From the NCBI RefSeq assembly GCF_033568475.1, contig NC_133123.1:3844001-3908000 (forward strand): a stretch of 64,000 nt of DNA. Direction: 5' to 3'. Shown here one piece after another: positions 1-11,323 of this stretch; position 1 is the first letter of the stretch; the number at the start of each line of letters is the position of its first letter. This DNA comes from Henckelia pumila. Taxonomy: Eukaryota > Streptophyta > Magnoliopsida > Lamiales > Gesneriaceae. Under the pieces are notes generated by a model. It saw only the letters and a list, made by a program, of their open reading frames with translations. It ran no database searches and was not told the DNA's origin. The position numbers and the translations under genes are program-made.

Positions 1-2178
1 TTGAAGATAACTTTGGAAGGGAATCCATCCCCTTGTGGTATGTTTAAATTTTTTATATGTTTCTTTGTGAATGAAAGCACGGATTGTTGCTTTCCAGGAA
101 CTCTAGGATCCGTTTCAGGGTGAGTCCCATTGACCTCTCCAACCAAGTAGTTTAATCCAGGCAGGCCTTGCATGAAAATGGTGTTATTGACTTGAGGTAG
201 CTTTGTGCCATTGAATGAGTAAGCTTTTTCGAAACCAGTGAAAGCCTTCTTTAACTGGACGGCGGAGAACCAATCAGCGAATGGGAAATCATCCCAGTTG
301 AAAAGAGTTATTCTCGCTGTCCATCCCTTGTTGTAATCTGAGTCAATGTGCCAGTTGATGCTCACTCCACAGTTGTCTGGACAAGGCAATTTGGCTGGTA
401 GATTCTTGTTCTTGATCTTGGCCCAAGCTTTAGCTTTCTCTGTTCTGTTGATGAATGGTACCAAAAGGGCATCTGCGGGAAGAGGCAAAGGAGCCGAGTT
501 TTGATCACAACGAGCTTTTTCGGCACATCCACATGCACAAGTGTTGCAAGGAATAACTGAATCAGCGTAGTAAGCTGAGTAGGAAACGCAGCATTTAGAT
601 TGTTTCGGCTTGGGGCGAGTCATATTGCAAGTCACTTGCCAACTTGCTACCGCAAAAGTCTGAGCAGCAATCCCGGAAGGATCAGGAAACTCTGTTGGAT
701 CGACTCTAATAGGAGTGCCACACTTGTAAGTCGGGTTGAGTAGGCCATCGATCTTCCAGTTTTGAGGCGGATAAAGAGCGGTTCTGTTCAAGTCAGGCGG
801 AAGTTTGAACACTTCTAACTGGAAAATGGCTCTAGCCTCAGTCTCGTTCATTGTCTTTGGCAACAGAGTACCATTCTTGCAGCAATTTGGCAACCTTCCG
901 ACCTTGTCATCGTTTTCCTTCTCACGGGGTAAGTCTGCTATAACTGGCTTCTTTTGGCAGTTCATTACGCTGGAGAAATCGAAATCCTGGTAGTACTGTC
1001 CTTGAGGGCCGTAAATGCATTCCGAAGGGTCTTTTTTGTGGGTATAAGCGCCTCTCATATCGTTAATGAACTCGTTTCTCATCCACTCCCAAGTCAAGTT
1101 CCATTGATCAAGACGACCAAGTGGATGGTTGTTGTCTATGGTGACTTGTGCAAGATATTTGTTCTCATATGCTCGAAGAACATCGTATGTGAAGGAGAGA
1201 TCACCGTACTTTCGAGGCGAGAACTTGGTCTTGAGTTTGTCCTTGTATTTTGGGTCCCTTTTGCAGCAAACATGCATGTAACTTCCTGAAACAGTCAATT
1301 TTAGCTCAAATTCATCAGATTGCAAACATTTGGTACTCAGAAGCCATATGATAGGAAGAGCTGGCATATGTCTTGTCTATAAACATGTATTTTTAAGGTG
1401 GTTTAAAATCAGATGAGACATATTATTCACTAGGAAAACTAGATCCAATAAGACGAATACATACATACAAGAAAATCCACCCAAAACTCCTGACTACCCT
1501 CAAACAAACATAAGGGAATGCATTTTGATATGGAACATTAGAGCACCATTTCTAGTACAGATTCTGCATGTCCTGGTAAACGATTCAACGAAAAGTTTGC
1601 GGCATTGGCTTACCTTTTCGAGTGGCTGCAGGGCATTTGTACCCTTCATTAACAAGCTTAAGTTTTCTAGGCATGGGAGTGCCTTTAGTTCCAAGCCCAA
1701 ATTGTGTTCCTTTGAGATTGACCTCCACCATCATCTGACCATAATCATTAGCAGTCTCTATCGCAGTTTTCAAATCAGCCTGCGGATACCCTGCGAAAGT
1801 GGTTCCATTATTCCCGACTCGGACAGGATATCCTTCTCCATCAACAACCACAGCACCGTCGGCGGAAACCAGCAGCTCTCGGTACTGAAAGCCCACAAAA
1901 ACTTTCCAAGATTTCAGTTCTCGAGCCCCGGCATTGAGAACAGACAACATGGCATTAAATGACCATGCCTGAGCCGAAACATTCTTCACAAATGGATACT
2001 CTTTCTCTCGTCCCATGAATGTGTAAGACACAAAGATTCCATCGCAGTTCTCTTGTTCCGCAGGCGGTGTCTCCGGTGTGTCAAAATCCTGAGCATTGGA
2101 GAAGTTGATGGTGGATACAAACAAGACAAGTAAAACGCAGGACCATCGTATTCTCATGCCTGATTCTCTTGCCAACAT
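1..2178 (-). CDS. COBRA-like protein (COBL7/10-type), 3' end outside window
   Basis: Two exons are visible: 1614-2178 and 1-1285, the latter running off the window. The donor reads AAAAG|GTAAGC and the acceptor TTTCAG|GAAGT, joining in frame. Exon 1 begins with a signal peptide (hydrophobic stretch after MRIRWS, probable cleavage before QDF) and an N-terminal domain as in the longer COBRA-like subgroup. A second ATG at 2157 is equally possible as the start. Exon 2 holds the COBRA domain with the CCVSYSAYYADS block and the Cys-rich CNTCACGC segment at about 500-600, then a FNGDGF-type stretch near position 1. COBRA-like proteins are usually GPI-anchored at the outer face of the plasma membrane and influence cellulose deposition; the C-terminal anchor signal would lie outside this window. 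The reading frame is intact throughout. Assignment to the COBL7/8/10 subgroup rests on the N-terminal extension and the CCVS block and is less sure than the family. Confidence 0.9.
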
Positions 2179-3227
2179 TTGTAAAAATGAAAAGTGGATT
2201 TGTTTTCAAATCCCCCTCTCTTTCTTTTTTTTTTTTTCTTTATTGTTATTATTATTTTTGGTTGAATTCTTGATCTTGAATGAGCTGAAAAAGGAAGCGT
2301 CGGGGGGACTCGGCGGAGCGCCGGAAGTGTTTAGCTTTCAGAGATCACCAGGCAATGCCCCGTGAATTTGGACACGGTGCATGAAGGTGATGAGAAGAAA
2401 ATGGTAGAAATGAGACGAGAAAACAATGTTAGTTACTGCTGGCATGGGCTAATATGAGTCGCACGTTTTTTGTAGGAACTAAATTTAAGAAGCGTTTTCT
2501 TCCTCTAGTTTTAGCGATTCTTGCGGAGGCCAAAACACGGTGTATAAATGCAATATTTTTAATTTCCCATTCACCTTCAAAACGAAGGGAAATTTTGGTG
2601 TACAGTTCTACATGTCATTTTTTTGTTAATTTTTCGGCTAAAATTAAATTTATAAATTGGCACGTATAATATTGGTGTATAATACACAATTAATTTGGTA
2701 AATTCCTTGACTTATTAATTTATAGTTTTTTTATTTAATTTAACTATAATTGAAAGTATCGAATGAACTAAATTCTAAGGAAAAAATATATGTTTAAGTC
2801 ATTTTGTGATACTCGATACACCTTGATGATGATGATGAGTAATAATATAAATGAACTGAATCGAATCAAATATTAGTAAAAAAAAAAAATTTAAGTCTCG
2901 AATTAAGATCAAAATTTTGTAGTTTTTTTTTTTTTTTTGCTTGAGTTCGATTTGAAATTAGGTTTGAGTTCAGTTCAAAATATTCGATCATATTCGCGAA
3001 CTATTCAAACTATTGCATGGAGAGAGTAAGGTTTGCCTCCAATTCGGTTCGAAAAAAATTCGCAGTATTCGAGTTCGACTCAAATTTAATAACTTTGAGT
3101 ACAAAACAAACATTGATCGGATGAGTTTGAAAATCTCGTCAACCAGTCGATTCAATTACAAAATTGTGTCTAGTTCTTAAAAAAGATGTGTTACTTCGTG
3201 AATCTAGTTGCCATATAAATATTGGCC
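2179..3227. other. Intergenic, AT-rich, no gene seen
   Basis: This is the presumed promoter side of the COBRA-like gene. It contains poly-A/T runs near 2225-2250, 2878-2890 and 2920-2938. A diverged, repetitive TTCGA/TCGAGTTCGA-rich patch at about 2935-3180 may be the remains of an old transposon. No coding potential is supported. Confidence 0.5.
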
Positions 3228-3235
3228 ATCCTTAT

Positions 3236-3774
3236 TAGGGATGGCAATGGCGCGGATTTGGCTGAACCCGGGACCCGACCCGCCCCGCCCCGCGAACCCA
3301 GCGGTTCCAATCCGAGTTAGACCCGTTGGACCCGCCATAAATTAAATAATTTTAAATTTATTAAAATAAAAAAAATTAAAAAGTTTAAAAATTAAAAAAT
3401 ATCATTAAATTTAATTTCAAATATAGATTTATAATATTTAAGACAAAAAAGAAATTATTCTTACAAGTTTAAATTTATTAACTTGTAATTAATTAATATT
3501 TATTAGCTAAAAAATATTATATTGATTTATTTTTATACTAAACATATCATAATAAAATAAATTCATTTCAATCCAATAATATTACACATTCAAATTATGG
3601 ATAAAATATTAATTATTTAGTATAATAATATAATTATATATTATTAATATTACATATATATTTTATATTTATATATATACATTAATATTTTAAATTTTTA
3701 TATATATAATACTTTGGCGGGGCGACTTCGAGGCGAGTTTGGCCAAACCCGAAACCGCCCCATTGTCATCCCTA
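3236..3774. mobile_element. Non-autonomous hAT-type MITE
   Basis: The left terminus TAGGGATGGCAATGG and right terminus CCATTGTCATCCCTA are inverted repeats with one mismatch (homology continues as GCGG). They are flanked by a perfect 8-bp direct repeat ATCCTTAT at 3228-3235 and 3775-3782, the duplication size typical of hAT transposons. The ends are GC-rich (runs of CCCGCCCCG) and the core is extremely AT-rich. There is no transposase coding, so it would have been mobilised in trans. Confidence 0.88.
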
Positions 3775-3839
3775 ATCCTTATCTAGGTCCATTCCCAACT
3801 ATGCTTGTGTTCGAATCATAAACTCAGATCGAGGTATAC

Positions 3840-6489
3840 TGAAACGACCCTAACTCTATAATAAATAAATATGCGGAAATTTTTTTTTTTTTTTTTTACT
3901 ACTAGATAAAACATGTACATATATGCCCATACATATATGCACAGAATAAAATATTTAAAATAAATACAAGACTAAATAAATAAATAATTAAATACTTAAA
4001 TAAAAGGCATTCTTTAAATTAAATAAATATCTGAGTCAACCCTATAGTTTAAAATATACTGCATAAATAAAATAATTAAAAGGTGTGCATGCACTAAAAA
4101 TATTTAATAAAATATCCAAAAACATCAACCCAAAAAAAATATAAAAAAAATGTATCATGACATCATGCACGGTGACTCAGAAACTGTCACGGTCACGGGG
4201 CTACTGCAGCACGGCTCATACATCCTCACCACCGGTAGGAGTAACCTGTTCCTCTACGTACTCACCTGCACCATATCAGTGTAGTGAGCCTAGAGGCCCA
4301 ACATGCATACTAACAAGGGTTTAAAATAATTTAAATCAATTTACTACTAATACATACATATACATGAATGAGCATGCTTAAAAATTAATAACATAAATTA
4401 CATAAATAAACATACATAACATACATAATATCATACATACATAAGTTGTTGAGCATTTATTTTCTGAACATCGAATGGTCCTATCCGTAAGTGTGACCCA
4501 TAGTGCGACTGATCAGTCTAAGAAACCATCGTACGAGGCTGGTGGCGAACCACCCATACATAAATGGCAGAAAACTGCCCATACATAAATGGCAGAAACT
4601 GCCCATACATAAATGGCCACACTACTTCAATTTCCACCTAAAATATTTTATTTGCTCAACCATAGAAATTAAATCATATCATAAAAATTGATTTCATGAA
4701 TGCATGTACTTAAATAAATTGTGTGTCCTTCATATATATTTAATTTAATTTTCTTACTAACATATAAATATTAAAATAACTTAAATGCATAAAAATAATT
4801 AAATATATAATCAGGACACATGCAATTTTCTCATGGATGGTTCTGGACTGCTGGCCCTACACTCAATCCCATTAACTTAACTTAAGACTTGGCCCATAAA
4901 TCAACCAAAGCCCATTAAGACTAACTTAGGCCCAATAACACTGTCCCTGGCCCAATGGGCCCAAAAGCCCAATATCAGGCCCAATAATTTTCATGGGCTC
5001 CCAAGCCCATAAAAATTTCTGGCCAACTTAAAAATTTAAATAAAATTTATTAAAAGCCCAAAAATAAATAAAATAACCCAAAATAATTTAAAGTAACCCA
5101 AATAAATTAAATGGTACTAATTAAATTTTTTTGGGAATTTAATTAGTCTATTTAACTCCTAATTAACTTAAAAACTTAAAAATAAAAATACCCGAGCCCA
5201 ATTAAAATAACCCGGACCCGGACCCACTTAACTTAACCCATATTATTTTAGACCCGACCCGGACCCAAGACCCGACCCGGAACCATCAGAAACCCTAGAC
5301 CCGAACCCTAGCCTCCCTCTTGACTTCGGCCGTGTGCAGCAGCCATTCTATGGCTGCTGCCGGCCTGCTCCGGCCGCCCCTGGCCGGAGCGTCGCCGCCC
5401 GGACGTAGCCCACGTCCGGGCGGACCTAACCTGACCAGGCCCCAGCCCCCATGCACGCCCAAACCAGGAACCCGAAGCCCCTGAACTCGAAGCCCTAGCC
5501 TGCGCCGTCTGCACCCTTCTTGCTTGAAACCCTTCGGCCGAGCCCTTCCCAGCCCAAAGCCCTGCCATGGCTCGATCCTTAGGCACCCTAGGACCTTACC
5601 TGACCGAACCCCCAGCCCCGAACCAAGCCATGCCAACAAAATTTTCGTGAATCATGAACCATGCGTGCAAACACAACCTTTCAACAAGTTTTCTGAAAAA
5701 TGGTTAAAGATTTCGATGCCTACCATAGCCTACATATTATACACTGATATAATGTTAAAAAGGGAAGAAAAACCATGCCTTGCACCGAAAATGAGGATTT
5801 AACACGCGTAGGACGGACTTCGGGACGCCGGGACGACGATGGCTTGCTTGGAACCTTCGAAAATGGCTATGGAGTCTCCTTGAAGGTTGGATCGGTGAGG
5901 AAGAAGGTGATGGGGGTGAATGACGGCTGCTAGGAGGAACAATGGATCGGCTAGTTGGTTTTAGGGTTGATTAGGCTTAATTTTGTATTAATTAAGATAT
6001 AGGTTAAATAATAAAATAAAAAGGTTTTTAAGATAATTAAAATACAAGTTAACTCTTAAATAAACCTTTAGAAATCTGATAATATAAAATAAACTCGAAA
6101 TAATAATTTAGGGGAATTTTAAAAATACTAAAAAGTCAATATTTTGACTAATTTTGGATAAAAATGACTCCTAAAATTAAATAAAATTAAATACTTAAAA
6201 TTTTGAGATAATAAAACTCAAAGTAATATTTTAAGGCTCCAAAAAGGCTCATAAAATAATTTGGGTGGAAAGTTGTCATCTCGTCCGTCCACGGTCCCGT
6301 CTACGCGATTAAATAATAAGAATACTAAAAATCATAAAAATCACTAATTATGGGTTAAATGCTTAAAAATAAATTAAATCATGCATAAATAATTCACCTA
6401 ATTATTTAACCCATAAATCATAAATTTAAATAATTAAATATCCTAATTATGCAGGCGGATTTATGTAATTAAAAATACCGGGTGTTACA
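3840..6489 (-). repeat. 3' LTR of Tekay-like copy 1
   Basis: Nearly identical to 11324-13971. It contains a conserved GC-rich block (about 4160-4300) and a short tandem array of three CCCATACATAAATGGCAGAAA-type units at 4550-4619, also present in the other LTRs of this orientation. Open frames at 5295-5639 on either strand are LTR sequence, not genes. Confidence 0.95.
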
Positions 6490-6503
6490 ATTCTCCCCCC
6501 CTT
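6490..6503 (-). other. Polypurine tract of copy 1
   Basis: On the minus strand AAGGGGGGGAGAAT lies directly against the 3' LTR start TGTAACACCC. It would prime plus-strand DNA synthesis. The same tract is present in copy 3 at 62436-62449. Confidence 0.9.
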
Positions 6504-6534
6504 AAATTGAATTTCGTCCTCGAAATTAAAGTAC

Positions 6535-9500
6535 TTACCCGAACAACTCCGGGTAGCGAGTCCTCATATCCTCCTCGGTCTCCCAAGTAGCTTCCTCCTC
6601 CGAGTGATTCAGCCACTGGACTCTGACCATCGGTATGACCCGCGTCCTAAGCCTCCGCTCCTCTCTAGCCAAGATCCGCACTGGTCTCTCCTCGTAAACA
6701 AGATCTGGCGGCAACTGTAAGGGCTCAAAATCCAACACATGCGACGGGTTGGAGACATATCTCCGAAGCATAGATACATGGAAAACGTTGTGCACTGCCG
6801 CTAGCCCTGGAGGTAGAGCTAAACGATAGGCCAACGTGCCAACTCGCTCCAAGATCTCGAATGGCCCTATGTATCTCGGATTAAGCTTGCCTCTCCGTCC
6901 AAAACGCGCTACTCCCTTCATAGGTGACACCTTCAAGAATACGTGATCACCTACTGCGAACTCCAAATCGCGTCGTCTGGCATCTGCATAACTCTTCTGC
7001 CGACTCTGCGCAGTCCTCATCCTCTCTCGAATCTGCGTCACGATGTCAGCTGTCTGCTGCACAATCTCCGGACCCAACAAAATCCGCTCACCAACCTCAT
7101 CCCAATGCACCGGAGATCTGCATCTCCTCCCATAAAGTGCTGCATATGGAGCCATACCTATAGACGACTGAAAGCTGTTGTTATAGGTAAACTCCACCAA
7201 TGGCAGTCTAGTCTCCCAAGAGCCCCGAAAATCAATGACACAAGCTCTCAGAAGATCCTCGAGAACCTGGATCACTCTCTCAGACTGACCATCTGTCTGG
7301 GGATGAAATGCTGTACTGAACAGAAGCCTAGTCCCCATAGCCGTGTGCAGACTCTTCCAAAACGCAGATGTGAATCTCGGATCTCTGTCTGACACAATAG
7401 ACACTGGTATGCCATGCAGTCTAACAATCTCTCTAATGTAAAGCTCTGCATACTGTGTCAAAGTATAGTTAGTCCTCACCGGCAAGAAATGAGCTGACTT
7501 GGTGAGTCTATCCACAATCACCCAAATCGCTGTGCAACCTCTGGCACTCCTCGGCAAGCCAACCACAAAGTCCATCGTAATATTCTCCCATTTCCATTCC
7601 GGAATGGGAAGAGGTCTAAGAAGTCCTGCTGGACGCTGATGCTCTGCTTTGACTTGCTGACAAGTCAAGCACTCTGACACCACTCTCCCGATGTCACTCT
7701 TCATCCCAGGCCACCAATACAATAACTGTAAATCTCGGTACATCTTCGTACTTCCGGGGTGAATGGAGTACGGAGATGCATGAGCCTCTGCTAGAATCTC
7801 GGCTCTCAACTGATCAACGTTCGGTACCCACATCCTCCCACGGTACTGAACGATGCCATCTTCCACTGTATACAAGAGATTACCTCTGGCCTCATCTCTC
7901 TGTCTCCATCGCTGTAGCTCCTCATCAGTAGACTGTCCCTCTCTAATCCGATCTCGCAGAACTGGCTGCACTGTCAACACTGACAAGCTCGGTGCATGGC
8001 CACTCGGATAGCACTCCAAACCAAATCTCTGAATCTCGGTCTGTAGTGGTAGCTGCACAGTCAAACATGATATCACTGACGACTTTCGACTCAAAGCATC
8101 TGCTACTACATTAGCCTTACCCGGATGGTAGCTAATGTCACAATCATAGTCCTTCACAAGCTCAAGCCATCTGCGCTGCCTCATGTTCAACTCCTTCTGG
8201 GTGAAGAAGTACTTGAGGCTCTTGTGATCGGTGAAAATCTTGCACTTCTCGCCGTAAAGATAGTGCCTCCAGATTTTCAACGCAAATACCACTGCTGCAA
8301 GCTCCAAATCATGCGTCGGATAGTTCTGCTCATGAATCTTCAACTGTCGCGACGCATATGCGATAACTCTGCCACTCTGCATAAGTACTGCGCCCAAACC
8401 AAGCTTGGACGCGTCGGTGTACACCACTAACTCCTCATGTGGCACTGTCATAGCTAACACCGGTGCTGAAGTAAGTGCATCCTTCAGCTGATCAAAGCTC
8501 CTCTGACAATCTGGACTCCAACTATACTTCGCGTTCTTCTTGGTCAAGGAAGTCAAGGGTACTGCAATAGAGGAAAAACCCTTGATGAACTTCCTATAGT
8601 ATCCTGCTAAACCCAAGAAGCTACGAATCTCCGAAGCATTCTTTGGAATCCCCCAATCCCTCACTGCCTGCACCTTGGACTGATCCACTGCAATCCCATC
8701 TCTAGAAATAATGTGGCCTAGAAACGCCACCTGCTCCAACCAAAACTCACACTTACTGAACTTTGCAAACAGTCGATGCTCCCTCAAAGTCCGCAAGGCT
8801 GTATGCAAATGCTGTGTGTGCTCCTCAATGCTCCTCGAGTAGATCAATATGTCATCAATGAATACAATGACAAACTGATCTAGATATGGCTGGAAAACAC
8901 GATGCATAAGATCCATAAACACTGCTGGAGCATTGGTTAACCCAAAGGGCATCACCAAAAACTCATAGTGTCCATACCGTGTCCTAAAGGCAGTCTTAGA
9001 CACGTCTGAATCTCTGACTCTCAGCTGATGGTAACCAGATCGCAGATCGATCTTGGAGAATACCGAAGCTCCCTGCAACTGATCGAATAAATCCTCTATC
9101 CTCGGTAGTGGATACTTATTCTTCACTGTGACTCTGTTGAGCTCTCGGTAGTCAATGCACAATCTCATGCTGCCGTCCTTCTTCTTCACAAACAACACTG
9201 GAGCTCCCCATGGAGAAAAGCTAGGACGAACAAAGCCCTTCTCCAACAACTCCTGAATCTGCTCCTTCAACTCTCTCATCTCTGTAGGAGCAAGTCGATA
9301 CGGTGCCTTAGAGATAGGCACAGTATCTGGCAACAACTCAATACTGAACTCCACCTCCCTCACTGGTGGAACTCCTGCAACATCGTCAGGAAAAACATCT
9401 GGATAGTCACGTACCACCTCTATATCTGATAAAGATCTGCTAGAAACGTCTGTGGTAGTGACCACACTAGCAAGAAAACCCTGACATCCATTGCGCAACA

Positions 9501-9908
9501 GTTTCCTCGCACGAACAAGTGATATCATCTGAGGAATACTGCTAGACTGAGATGCAAAGAAAGTAAACATCTCACCTCCTGCTGGCTTCACTGACACTGT
9601 CCTACGTCGGAAATCAATCGAAGCTCCATTAACTGATAGCCAGTCCATACCCAAAATCAAGTCAAACCCAGTCAATGGAAGAACCACTAGATCTGCTCGA
9701 ATGGAGTGTCCCTGCAACTCCAATGCCAGATCCCTGATGACACTAGTGGTAGTGATAATCTGTCCGGATGGCATGGTAACATCGTAACCACTGTCTACAA
9801 CCTCTGGTGTAATGCCTATCCGTCTGATAAAATCCCGGGAGATAAACGAATGCGTGGCTCCTGAATCTAGCAACGCAAACGTGGAGTTTCCTCCAACTAG
9901 AATTCTCC
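6535..9908 (-). CDS. pol polyprotein (PR-RT-RNaseH-INT-chromodomain-like) of copy 1
   Basis: An uninterrupted frame of about 1120 codons. It starts at a putative 3' splice site (9908), with no good ATG upstream of the protease. Domains in order: aspartic protease with LDSGATHSF about 11 residues in; reverse transcriptase with the FIDD catalytic box (F/Y-x-D-D family); RNase H beginning VVYTDASK; integrase HHCC zinc finger (H...H...CLTC) and D,D,E core (MDF, SDRDPRF, DGQSERV); a C-terminal GPF/Y-type segment; and a final chromodomain-like stretch with SEEEATWE ending PELFG. All catalytic residues I can identify are present, so pol of this copy may be functional. It would be made only fused to Gag if the intron at 9909-10103 is removed, or by another recoding route. 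Confidence 0.93.
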
Positions 9909-10103
9909 CTGCACGCAGAAGATTCCCAACAATTCATACCACTATGCTCCCAAGGTTAAAACACTAAAATCCTCAATTCTAATCACAAAGAAACAAAATT
10001 CTTATTCTAGCATGCTGATAATTAAACTCATGCAACAGGCATTCAGATATAATCACAATAAACAAAAGCAAAGTATTGAAAAAGTTCTAGGGGTTAGGTA
10101 TAC
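9909..10103 (-). other. Candidate intron between gag and protease, copy 1
   Basis: On the minus strand the gag frame reads ATCACCG|GTATACC at 10104/10103, and pol resumes after CTGCGTGCAG|GGAGAATT at 9909/9908. Removing these 195 nt deletes the gag stop (10087-10089) and joins G|GG in phase 1, giving ...[12 protein letters not shown]...[10 protein letters not shown]. This is the contiguous gag-protease arrangement usual in related elements. The segment is U-rich like a plant intron. Equivalent segments are in copies 2 (196 nt) and 3 (195 nt). Splicing itself is not shown by the sequence. Confidence 0.7.
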
Positions 10104-11137
10104 CGGTGATCAAGGAGGTATCTGGGTCTGCCTCCTCAGCCTGCATCACATAAACTCTCCCACTGACATTCTGCCTCTGCGGGCAGTTGGCAATCTGATG
10201 CCCTGGCTCCTTGCAACGATAGCAGACTCCTGCTCCCAATAGACACTGCCCGGAATGCATCTTCTGGCACTTCGGACACACTGGATATCTCCCTGGAGTA
10301 GGGGCCCCGCCCCTAGTCTGCTGCTGTGGCTTCCCCTGAGGCCTCTGCTGAATCGGGCCCTTAGATGGCCCTGTAGACTGCTTCTTCGCAGGTGGCTGCG
10401 AAGATGGTCGCTGATACCCTGTCTGCCCAAACTGCCTCTTACCCTGCTGCTCTCTCTGTATCTCCCTCCGTCCCTCCTCGGAACGCAAGGCCCTGCTGAC
10501 TGCAGACTCATAGGTAAAGACGTCTGCCATGCGTACGTCATGCCTGATCTCAGCCCTCAGGCCCTCAACAAACTGTCGCAGCTTCTCCTGCGGACTATCA
10601 GCAATCATGGGCACAAAATGACAGCCCCTCTCATACTGGCTCACATACTCAACCACAGATCTGTCCCCCTGACGGAGACTCATGAACTCACGGATCATGC
10701 GGCTGCGCACATCCTCGGTGAAGTACTTGGCGTAGAAGATACGCCTGAACTCAGCCCACGTCAGTGTAGGTAGATGGACTCCTCTGACTGCACCCTCCCA
10801 CCAAAGGGCTGCATCGCCTCGCATCATGTACGTCGCACAGCTCACCCTGTCGGCGTCTGTGATCCCCATATAATCGAAGATGGACTCAAGAGAGCGAATC
10901 CATCCCTCAGCCACCAACGGATCGGTGGTCCCCACAAACTCCTTAGGCCCCTTCTTCTGGAACCTCTGCGACGTCCTCCTCGTGGGACAGTCTGGGACGT
11001 GCCGCCTGCTGCTCCAACAGAGCATTAATCCCTGCCATCATCGTCGCACTGGCCTGCTCCAGTGCTGTCATGGGGTGCTGCTGAGGTGGCGGTGGAGGTG
11101 GAGGTCTCCCACGTCGATTCACCTGTCTGGGAGGCAT
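10087..11137 (-). pseudogene. gag of copy 1, one frameshift
   Basis: Starts at the ATG at 11137 (MPPRQVNRRG, then a proline run). The main gag core follows, with WWEGAVRG, a retrotransposon-gag domain, a Gln/Pro-rich linker, a CPKCQKMHSGQC knuckle and a CCHC zinc knuckle CYRCKEPGHQIANC, ending at the stop at 10087. Near 10963-10968 two bases are missing relative to copy 3 (GAGG versus GAGAGG), shifting the first ~65 codons out of register with the rest. Apart from that the frame is open. Gag would form the cytoplasmic particle and bind element RNA. Confidence 0.88.
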
Positions 11138-11309
11138 TCTGCACCACCACATATTTATTTACGTAAATCGCCTTGCATAACTAAGTGTTTAAAATTTAAG
11201 GCTAACTTAAATTCTAGAAATTTAAATCATACTAATAACATTAAAACTTACAGACCGGTAGCGTGGATTTCTGAGCTAGCATAGCAGTAGTGACCCCTCC
11301 AAGGACCGT

Positions 11310-11321
11310 GCTCTGATACCA
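11310..11321 (-). other. Primer binding site, initiator tRNA-Met type
   Basis: The minus strand reads TGGTATCAGAGC two bases inside the 5' LTR, the standard plant retrotransposon primer site complementary to the 3' end of initiator tRNA-Met. It fixes the element orientation. Confidence 0.92.
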
Positions 11322-11323
11322 AC

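Noticed and set aside
5295-5802. Open frames on both strands inside the Tekay LTR (also at 12777-13284)
   Set aside because: Located in a GC-rich part of LTR sequence, overlapping on both strands, no recognisable domains; the duplicates simply reflect the two LTRs.
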